DNA of 12,776 nt from JARKQH01 sp964631605 (GTDB lineage: Bacteria; Verrucomicrobiota; Verrucomicrobiia; Limisphaerales; UBA8199). A program made the position numbers and the translations under genes. The notes beneath the pieces were generated by a model, which had not been told where the DNA came from, did no database searches, and worked only from the letters and a program-made list of their open reading frames with translations. Positions 7,733 through 12,776 of the stretch are shown piece by piece (the stretch's first letter is position 1; each line of letters begins with the position of its first letter). The stretch covers positions 1 to 12,776 of the forward strand of contig CAZVYG010000110.1 of assembly GCA_964631605.1 (NCBI GenBank), read 5' to 3'.

Positions 7733-9364
7733 TCAGGCCAACTGCACGTTGCCGCACAGGTTCACCTGAAGTCCAAGCTCGGCGAGCATGGCGGCTTTGA
7801 TGCGGCAGGCTCGATGCGCCTGTTTCCGGTTCGGGGCGTAAACGACCTGGATGTGGTTCGCTTTATGTCTCGCCATCATCTGGTCGCGGCTGATCCCGTC
7901 AAGAACCGCGTGCATGATCGGCCACTGCGGGGTGGTCTCGCGCCAGCGGCGTTCCGTTTCCTTCTCCGGCAGTTTCACCACTTCCGCGACTCCCAGATCG
8001 CACTGCAATTTGCCGTCCATGATGAACACCCGGCTCCAGACAATGTGTCCCGGCTTGGAGACGCCCTTGAGAGAGCCGCCGCCCAGGCGGAAGTACATCG
8101 GCGGCTGGCGCTCGCTGGTGGCGCCGCGGTAGCCCCCGATAAAATGCGCGGGCGGCGCCGCGCCGGAGATCAGGAAGACCCAGACGTAGTCGTTGACGCC
8201 CTCGCCTTTGAAGTGTTGTCCCCAACGCAGATCGTGGAGCGTGTTCTCGGGCGCGAAGCCCAGCTCCCGCCACAGACGGTAGGTGACCAGTCCATCCAGT
8301 CCCGCGCATTCGTCCACCTCGTTAAAATGCGGAACCGCCTCGCCCGGGAACAACACCCGGCCGCTCCGGGCGCTTTTGACCGGCGGCCGTTCCACGTTGT
8401 TCAGCAACCCCTCGGCCAGGTCGCTGGCGGGGACCAGGTCTTTGAGGCCTTGCTGATATTGAATGCCGATGGCCGCGCAGCCAAATTCGTCCGCCAGCCG
8501 GACGGCGGCAATATACATCTTGCATTGCTGCAGCGTCTGCGCGCGCGTCAGCTCCGTCTCGTCGTTGGTTCCCCACTGGAACCGCAGCCCCTTGTTTTGC
8601 AGCCAGCCCAGGACATCCTGGGCCTCGGTATCGCTCACCTGCTGCATCGCCGCGTAAAGCGTGGACTGGCTGAGCCGCTCCTTGAACACTCCGGTGGGAT
8701 GCAGCAGCTCATCCGGAATGATGGCGTTGAACATGCCCATGCAGCCCTCGTCAAACACGCCGAGGATCGCCTTCTCGGCTTTCAACCGGCGTCCGGCCTT
8801 CCGGCCCAGGGCCTCGTCGGCCTCGGGCAGCTTCACCAGCGCGAACGGTTTCACGTGGCTTTGATCGTGGCTGATCCGGCCCTCGCGAAGCCACTGCCGC
8901 AAGCCGGTGCGGAAGAACCCGTCCGTGAAATCCTCGCTCCAAAGACTGCTGTAGGCGATGCCAGCCTTGGTCATCGAACCGTTCAGGTTCAGCATCCCGA
9001 CCAGTCCGGGCCAGGTGCCGCTCCAGTTGGCCACGGTCAGGATCGGGCCCCGGTGCGTGTAGAGGCCGGCCAGGACATGATGGCTGTACTGCCAGACGGA
9101 TTCGGCCACGACCAGCGGCGCGGCGGGATCCAGGCGCTGAAACACTTCCATCCCCATCTTCTGGGAGTCTATGAACCCGTGCTTTTTCTGGGCATCGTAA
9201 GGATGCGCGCGAACCACGGTCCATCCCTCCGCCCGAATCGCCCGCGTCAGCAGCGTTTCCATCCGCGCCTGCTCGGGCCAGCATTTTTGGTTGGCCGACA
9301 GCCGCAGGTCGCCGCTCGAGATCAGATAAAGTTGCTTCGGTTTGAGTGAGCCGGTTGTTTTCAT
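7733..9364 (-). CDS. L-fucose/L-arabinose isomerase-fold protein (543 aa)
   Basis: Recognised by overall pattern as a member of the fucose/arabinose isomerase superfamily, whose enzymes interconvert aldoses and ketoses with a divalent metal in the cytoplasm. No signal peptide is seen. Useful stretches are W-S-G-T-W-P-G (114-120), V-F-D-E-G-C-M-G-M-F-N (203-213), N-E-V-D-E (348-352, the probable metal-site acid region) and R-H-K-A-N-H-I-Q-V-V-Y (499-509, near the expected active-site His). At 304-307 it reads Q-Q-G-L, where I would expect a catalytic Glu in true isomerases, so activity is uncertain. The open frame continues upstream to 10045 but only as antisense of the ppx gene. The ATG at 9364 is chosen because it opens the conserved domain and lies downstream of a promoter-like pair; the ATG at 9394 is an alternative. 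Substrate is unknown. Confidence 0.82.
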   Translation of the reverse strand: MKTTGSLKPKQLYLISSGDLRLSANQKCWPEQARMETLLTRAIRAEGWTVVRAHPYDAQKKHGFIDSQKMGMEVFQRLDPAAPLVVAESVWQYSHHVLAGLYTHRGPILTVANWSGTWPGLVGMLNLNGSMTKAGIAYSSLWSEDFTDGFFRTGLRQWLREGRISHDQSHVKPFALVKLPEADEALGRKAGRRLKAEKAILGVFDEGCMGMFNAIIPDELLHPTGVFKERLSQSTLYAAMQQVSDTEAQDVLGWLQNKGLRFQWGTNDETELTRAQTLQQCKMYIAAVRLADEFGCAAIGIQYQQGLKDLVPASDLAEGLLNNVERPPVKSARSGRVLFPGEAVPHFNEVDECAGLDGLVTYRLWRELGFAPENTLHDLRWGQHFKGEGVNDYVWVFLISGAAPPAHFIGGYRGATSERQPPMYFRLGGGSLKGVSKPGHIVWSRVFIMDGKLQCDLGVAEVVKLPEKETERRWRETTPQWPIMHAVLDGISRDQMMARHKANHIQVVYAPNRKQAHRACRIKAAMLAELGLQVNLCGNVQLA

Positions 9365-9381
9365 AGTGTCGTTGTAAAAGC

Positions 9382-9418
9382 CTTGCCCGAGCATACAAAC
9401 CCGGCACTCGAGGGCAAG
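9382..9418. repeat. Inverted repeat in the divergent isomerase-like/ppx promoter region
   Basis: CTTGCCC (9382-9388) is matched by GGGCAAG (9412-9418). Just inside, GAG (9389-9391) is matched by CTC (9407-9409). It spans the proposed promoter of the isomerase-like gene, so it could be an operator for a repressor, or a chance pairing in GC-rich DNA. It lies in the 114-base gap between two divergent starts. Confidence 0.4.
9390..9417 (-). promoter_or_regulatory. Candidate sigma70-type promoter of the isomerase-like gene
   Basis: On the minus strand TTGCCC (9412-9417) and TATGCT (9390-9395) are separated by 16 bases, each with four of six consensus matches. Transcription would begin near 9383, about 19 bases before the ATG at 9364. 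The spacing is acceptable and the position is right, but matches of this quality occur by chance. Confidence 0.33.
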
Positions 9419-9478
9419 CAATTCGGCAGGCAGTTTCGGCTTGGGCGCGCGCCGCCGGTCGCCTAAGCTCGCCCCCTG

Positions 9479-10459
9479 ATGCATGTCGAGCGCCGCGCGG
9501 TCATAGATGTGGGCACCAACTCCATCAAGTTGTTGGTGGCCGACCTCAGCGGCCGCGTTGTCCGCCCGGTATCCGAGCAGAGCCATCAGACCCGCTTGGG
9601 CGAGGGCTTTTTCAGGGACCGGCGCCTGAAGGCCGGTCCGATCGCTCGAACGGCGGAAGCGGTGGCCCGGTTCGCGCGGACGGCCCGGACATTGGGCGCG
9701 GAATCCATCCGTGTCGTTGCAACCAGCGCGGCGCGCGAGGCGCTTAACGGCGAGGAATTGATTGCGGCCATCACGCGCGCCAGCGGCTTGCCCGTTGAGG
9801 TCATCTCCGGAGAGCAGGAAGCCGACTGGGCATTCCAAGGGGTCACAACCGACCCCGCCCTGGCCGCAGACCCTTTGTTGTTGCTGGACGTGGGCGGTGG
9901 CAGCACCGAGTTCATCCTCGGCCAGGGCGGCCACACGGATTTTCGCGAAAGTTTTCCGCTTGGCACCGTTCGGCTCCTCGAGCAGATGCCGCACAGCGAC
10001 CCGCCTACGGAGGCCGAACAGGCGGCCTGCCTGGGCTGGCTGCAAACCTACCTCACCGAGACGGTGCAGCCGCGCCTAGAACCGGCGATGCGACGCGAAA
10101 CTCGTTTGCATCCCCGCCACGGCCAGGTCCGGTTGGTGGGCACGGGCGGCACAGCCACCATTCTGGGGGCAATGGAAGCCCGGTTGGAAGCGTTCGATCG
10201 CGAGCGGATCGAAGCCGCGCGCTTGAGCCGGGAACAAGTCCGCCGCCGTTGCGAACAGTTGTGGAGTTTGCCCCTGGCTCAGCGGCGCCTGCTCCCTGGC
10301 CTGCCCCCCAACCGCGCTGATGTGATTCTGACCGGGGTCGCAATTTATGAAGCGGTTATGGAACGCTTCGGCTTCCAGGAACTGAAGGTGAGCACGCGCG
10401 GTCTTCGATTTGCAGCCTTGCTAAACCCCGTCGCCGTTTCCCCGAGTGTTGACCCTTGA
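9479..10459 (+). CDS. ppx: Ppx/GppA family exopolyphosphatase/pppGpp phosphatase
   Basis: The 326-residue protein is a cytoplasmic ASKHA-fold phosphatase that would remove phosphate from polyphosphate or pppGpp. Motifs in order: phosphate-1 loop I-D-V-G-T-N-S-I-K (9-17), A-T-S-A-A-R-E-A (81-88), G-E-Q-E-A (111-115) holding the likely catalytic glutamate, phosphate-2 loop L-L-D-V-G-G-G-S-T-E (135-144), L-G-T-V-R-L-L-E, then G-T-G-G-T-A-T in the second half. It is the short single-module form, without the C-terminal HD-like extension of the roughly 500-residue enterobacterial enzymes. The start is the ATG at 9479; no Shine-Dalgarno site is seen. Its stop lies 26 bases before the sulfatase ATG, so the two are probably co-transcribed. 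Whether it prefers polyphosphate or pppGpp cannot be decided from sequence. Confidence 0.92.
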   Translation: MHVERRAVIDVGTNSIKLLVADLSGRVVRPVSEQSHQTRLGEGFFRDRRLKAGPIARTAEAVARFARTARTLGAESIRVVATSAAREALNGEELIAAITRASGLPVEVISGEQEADWAFQGVTTDPALAADPLLLLDVGGGSTEFILGQGGHTDFRESFPLGTVRLLEQMPHSDPPTEAEQAACLGWLQTYLTETVQPRLEPAMRRETRLHPRHGQVRLVGTGGTATILGAMEARLEAFDRERIEAARLSREQVRRRCEQLWSLPLAQRRLLPGLPPNRADVILTGVAIYEAVMERFGFQELKVSTRGLRFAALLNPVAVSPSVDP

Positions 10460-10485
10460 TTACGGCTCCGCCGCCCATCCAAAAC

Positions 10486-11991
10486 ATGACTACATCCCTT
10501 GAAACGAGCCTGCCTCCCGCACGGGCGCCGCGGCCCCGCCAGCCTTCAGCGCGCAGCTTTCCTTCACGCCTGACTCTGGCATTGGGGCTGGTGGGCCTGA
10601 GCGCGCTGCTCGCGACGGCCATCGTCAATGCCGCGCCAGCCCGGCCCAACATCATCCTCTGCATGGCCGACGATCAAGGCTGGGGCGACATGGCCTACAA
10701 CGGCCATCCCGTCCTCAAAACCCCGAACTTTGACCAACTGGCAAAGGACGCCGTCCGCTTCGACCGGTTCTACGCCGCAGCCCCCGTCTGTTCTCCAACC
10801 CGGGGCAGCGTGTTGACAGGGCGGCACCCCAACCGGTTCGGCTGCTTTTCCTGGGGATTCAGTCTTCGACCCCAGGAGATTACCATCGCCGAAGTCTTGA
10901 GGAGTGCGGGGTACGCCACCGGGCATTTCGGCAAGTGGCATTTGGGCACGGTTTACAAAGGCAGCCCGGTGAATCCCGGCGCCAGCGGGTTTGACGTGTG
11001 GGTGTCAGCACCAAACTTCTACGACAACGACCCCATCCTCAGCCGCGAAGGAATCGCCACCCGGTTACCGGGAGAAAGCTCGATGATCGCCGTGGATGCG
11101 GCGCTCGAGTTCATTCACCGGCAGGCCCAGGCGAAACAACCTTTCCTGGCAGTGGTTTGGTTTGGGTCGCCCCACTTGCCGCACAAAGCCAGCGACCAGG
11201 ACCTGGCGCTCTATGCGGACCAGAAGCCGGCGCTGGCGAACTTTTACGGCGAAATCACGGGCATGGACCGCGCATTTGGCAAACTGCGCGCCGAGGTCGC
11301 CAGACTCGGCCTCCAGGAAAACACCCTCCTCTGGTATTGCAGCGACAACGGCGGCCTGCCAAAGGTGGGTTCCAGCGGCGGGCGCGGCAACAAAGGGGTG
11401 ATCTACGAAGGCGGATTAAGGGTTCCGGCGCTGCTCCAATGGCCGGCCCGATTTTCCAAGCCGCGCATCGTCCAGACACCCTGCGGCACTGTGGATATCT
11501 ACCCGACGCTTCTGGCCGCCTCCGGCGCGCAACCTGGGCGGCAGCCCCCTCTGGATGGCATCAACATCCTGCCGTTGATCGAAGGCGCGGCCGCAGCCCG
11601 CTCGAAACCACTCGGCTTCTGGGATTATCCCATCGCCGGCCAGCAAGTCAGTTCCGGGACCTTGATGGATGAATTGCTGGAATTGCAAAGCGAAGGAAAA
11701 GAAATGCGGGACCCGGCTCGTCTGTTGCTCGACGCGGCGCGCATCACCACTTCACACCCTGAAGACAGCTTCCTGGGCCACGCCGCCTGGCTGGACTGGC
11801 CCTGGAAAGTGCATCGCATTGAGAAGCCTCCCAACGCCGTCAGATTCGAGCTCTACAACCTCCAGCACGACAGTCACGAGAGGCGCGATCTGCTCGAAGC
11901 CGAACGCGCCCGCGCGCAGGCCATGAAAAGCGAGTTGGAAACCTGGTTGGCCAGTGTCGCTCGCAGCCTCAATGGGAAGGATTACCGCTAA
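10486..11991 (+). CDS. Exported type I sulfatase (formylglycine-dependent, S1 family)
   Basis: This 501-residue protein hydrolyses sulfate esters, probably in the periplasm or outside. A 27-residue basic/Pro-rich n-region and a hydrophobic segment (about 28-47) ending in N-A-A-P-A form an unusually long signal peptide. The C102-S-P-T-R106 motif gives the formylglycine nucleophile, so the cell must have a formylglycine-generating enzyme. Metal and substrate residues seen: D62-D63 near the N terminus, G-K150-W-H152, S-P-H230-x-P-H, S-D287-N288-G-G, and K303. D-I-Y-P-T-L and L-Y-N-L close the typical C-terminal part. The frame can also be opened by a TTG at 10456 overlapping the ppx stop, but ATG at 10486 gives a better signal peptide. 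Its substrate is unknown; the nearby isomerase-like gene hints at a sulfated deoxy sugar, which is inference. Confidence 0.94.
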   Translation: MTTSLETSLPPARAPRPRQPSARSFPSRLTLALGLVGLSALLATAIVNAAPARPNIILCMADDQGWGDMAYNGHPVLKTPNFDQLAKDAVRFDRFYAAAPVCSPTRGSVLTGRHPNRFGCFSWGFSLRPQEITIAEVLRSAGYATGHFGKWHLGTVYKGSPVNPGASGFDVWVSAPNFYDNDPILSREGIATRLPGESSMIAVDAALEFIHRQAQAKQPFLAVVWFGSPHLPHKASDQDLALYADQKPALANFYGEITGMDRAFGKLRAEVARLGLQENTLLWYCSDNGGLPKVGSSGGRGNKGVIYEGGLRVPALLQWPARFSKPRIVQTPCGTVDIYPTLLAASGAQPGRQPPLDGINILPLIEGAAAARSKPLGFWDYPIAGQQVSSGTLMDELLELQSEGKEMRDPARLLLDAARITTSHPEDSFLGHAAWLDWPWKVHRIEKPPNAVRFELYNLQHDSHERRDLLEAERARAQAMKSELETWLASVARSLNGKDYR

Positions 11992-12082
11992 ACCAGCCCA
12001 ACCCATCCGCCTGCGCCAGGACTAGGCGCGCGAGCTCATCCTCCCGCGCGCCAGTGGCCCCAGGCCGTTGGGTTGGGCTGGT
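11992..12082 (+). repeat. Long imperfect hairpin (91 bases) directly after the sulfatase stop
   Basis: The outer arms pair perfectly over 14 bases (ACCAGCCCAACCCA at 11992-12005 with its complement at 12069-12082). A small internal loop follows, then GCCTG/CAGGC, GCC/GGC, ACT/AGT and finally GGCGCGCG (12025-12032) with CGCGCGCC (12045-12052), enclosing a 12-base loop. Bulges are short and mostly on the left arm. No T-run follows on either side, so it is not a standard intrinsic terminator. It begins at the base after the TAA. It could protect the mRNA 3' end, stop transcription with a factor, or be a REP-like or miniature mobile element. Confidence 0.8.
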
Positions 12083-12506
12083 ATGCTGGAGGCCTTTGGC
12101 GTCCGCCGCGGCTTTGCCGATCAGACAAGCTCCTTCAGGAGCGACATGTAGCGCCCGGGCATCTTCACCCCTTGCCTTTTTGCTTTTCGGCGGCGCGGCG
12201 CCATCCCCGGGCCGAAAGCGCCAGAGGCCCGGCGCAGTCCAGGACCCTGACGCATTGGCCGGGCGCGCGTGAAGGTCGCGAAGCGTCTTGGAGTGCGGCA
12301 ATCCCCTGCCGCTTTTCCCCAGCGCCGGGTGGAGAAGGCGCTGAGCGGTCGGGCCGCCCAAGGCTACTTCCGCCTTCAGCCTTCAGCCTTACCTACCCCC
12401 CTCGCCTTCGGCCCGTTGCGCGAGATTCACCTCTCGATAGTCGGCCGCACACCAGCTCGCCAAAACGTCCGGTGGTCTCGTGGTCATGTCGTCCCACCTT
12501 CCCCCC
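12083..12506. other. Gene-free stretch, GC-rich
   Basis: No open frame here shows a plausible start, codon pattern or recognisable domain. The stretch contains the REP-like palindrome at 12129-12142, several GC-rich self-complementary patches (for example around 12185-12215) and a short repeat of CCTTCAG near 12376-12389 that leads into the octamer array. It looks like non-coding or decayed DNA. Confidence 0.55.
12129..12142. repeat. Short REP-like palindrome GCTCCT-TC-AGGAGC
   Basis: GCTCCT and AGGAGC form a six-pair dyad with a two-base centre, flanked by ACAA and GACATGT. I recall similar GCTCC/GGAGC palindromes scattered in intergenic DNA of Verrucomicrobiota and Planctomycetota, sometimes linked to RAYT transposases. 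Only one copy is in this window, so repeat status is unproven. Confidence 0.35.
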
Positions 12507-12688
12507 TTCGCACCTCACTTTAATCCCATAGTCCGATAGTCCCATGGTCGAATAGTCCCGTTTCGCCTTCCCACCTTCGCACCTTCCTACTTTCGCACTT
12601 TCGCACCTCGCTTTAGTCCCATAGTCCGATAGTCCCATGGTCGAATAGTCCCGTTTCGCCTTCCACCTTCCCACCTTCCCATCTTGCC
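12490..12688. repeat. Mosaic array of 8-base units (STRR-like)
   Basis: Most of this stretch parses into 8-base units. One class is TCCCATAG, TCCGATAG, TCCCATGG, TCGAATAG. The other is CTTCCCAC, CTTCGCAC, CTTCCTAC, TTTCGCAC. The two classes alternate in blocks. There are no conserved long repeats separated by unique spacers, so this is not a CRISPR. The composition and lack of reading-frame logic suggest replication slippage or an intergenic repeat family. Confidence 0.75.
12507..12664. repeat. 65-base direct duplication within the octamer array
   Basis: Copy one is 12507-12571 and copy two 12600-12664, offset by 93 bases. They differ at two positions (A/G at 12517 versus 12610, and A/G at 12523 versus 12616). 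The 28 bases between them belong to the CTTCGCAC-like unit class. Near identity points to a recent duplication. Because 93 is divisible by three, the minus strand translates into a repeated peptide, which explains a spurious open frame there. Confidence 0.9.
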
Positions 12689-12776
12689 AACAGCCCGTTG
12701 GTGGGCCAAATTGGCTTTACGAACAACGGTGCGTGGCGCATGACGACGACCAAGGCCTACGATTCCCTCAACCGGC
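12689..12776 (+). pseudogene. 5'-truncated RHS/YD-repeat protein fragment, running off the window
   Basis: From 12689 the plus strand reads N-S-P-L-V-G-Q-I-G-F-T-N-N-G, then A-W-R-M-T-T-T-K-A-Y-D-S-L-N-R, ending in the Y-D-x-L-N-R hallmark of RHS/YD repeats found in large secreted or toxin-delivery proteins. The frame is closed upstream by TAG at 12614-12616, and between that stop and the matching region lie only octamer repeats, with no ATG before 12740. The only possible starts are GTG at 12701 or TTG at 12698, without a ribosome site. A normal RHS gene would have a long N-terminal part, so this looks like a fragment cut at its 5' side next to the repeat array. The rest of the gene is outside the window, and an assembly artefact is possible. 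Confidence 0.55.

Noticed and set aside
7814..9349. 511-codon plus-strand frame opposite the isomerase-like gene
   Set aside because: It has no recognisable domain and sits entirely inside a gene with clear family motifs on the other strand.
9365..10045. Upstream extension of the isomerase-like frame to 770 residues
   Set aside because: The extra 227 residues are antisense to the conserved Ppx/GppA gene and show no domain; the superfamily match begins after the ATG at 9364.
10456..10458. TTG start for the sulfatase overlapping the ppx stop
   Set aside because: The ATG at 10486 gives a more normal signal peptide and no rare start codon.
12393..12674. 93-codon minus-strand frame with a repeated peptide
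   Set aside because: The peptide repeat is caused by the 93-base offset of the DNA duplication. There is no ribosome site, and the array has an 8-base period unrelated to codons.
12490..12688. CRISPR array
   Set aside because: The units are 8 bases long and contiguous, with no spacers of constant length, and no cas genes are present.

Overview
The window reads as a high-GC chromosomal segment from a member of the Verrucomicrobiota, most likely the Pedosphaera/Limisphaera side of the phylum. The support is indirect. It includes a giant exported protein with Calx-beta repeats and a C-terminal 'LLEYAFGLDP ... RFMRLNV' module of the kind I associate with exported proteins of this phylum, an FGE-dependent type I sulfatase beside a fucose-isomerase-like protein, few clear Shine-Dalgarno sites, and intergenic octamer-repeat tracts. 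No 16S or other marker gene is present, so this placement is inference.

Left part (1-5583): a tRNA-Val(GAC) on the minus strand, then a single very large plus-strand gene. It encodes a 1744-residue secreted metzincin-type protease with a PKD domain, a carboxypeptidase-regulatory-like domain, eight Calx-beta domains and a C-terminal module.

Middle part (5669-7699): two stand-alone receiver-domain response regulators, one on each strand, lie on either side of a small exported Spy/CpxP-like protein. The small gene has a structured leader and a strong intrinsic terminator. No histidine kinase or output domain is in view. The second receiver gene is preceded by about 340 bases holding two TGTCC/GGACA dyads and two hairpins.

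Right part (7733-11991): a minus-strand fucose/arabinose-isomerase-fold protein diverges from a plus-strand pair, a Ppx/GppA phosphatase followed closely by an exported formylglycine sulfatase. An isomerase-like protein beside a sulfatase fits breakdown of sulfated deoxy-sugar polysaccharides, but only two such genes are here and ppx is a housekeeping-type gene, so this is a hypothesis.

Right edge (11992-12776): about 700 bases with no intact gene. It holds a long imperfect hairpin starting at the base after the sulfatase stop codon, a short REP-like palindrome, a mosaic array of 8-base units containing a 65-base direct duplication, and an abrupt in-frame start of an RHS/YD-repeat coding fragment that runs off the window. 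I see no CRISPR, integrase, transposase or recognisable defence system. The least explained parts are this edge, the structured leaders, and the isomerase-like protein with an apparently changed active site.
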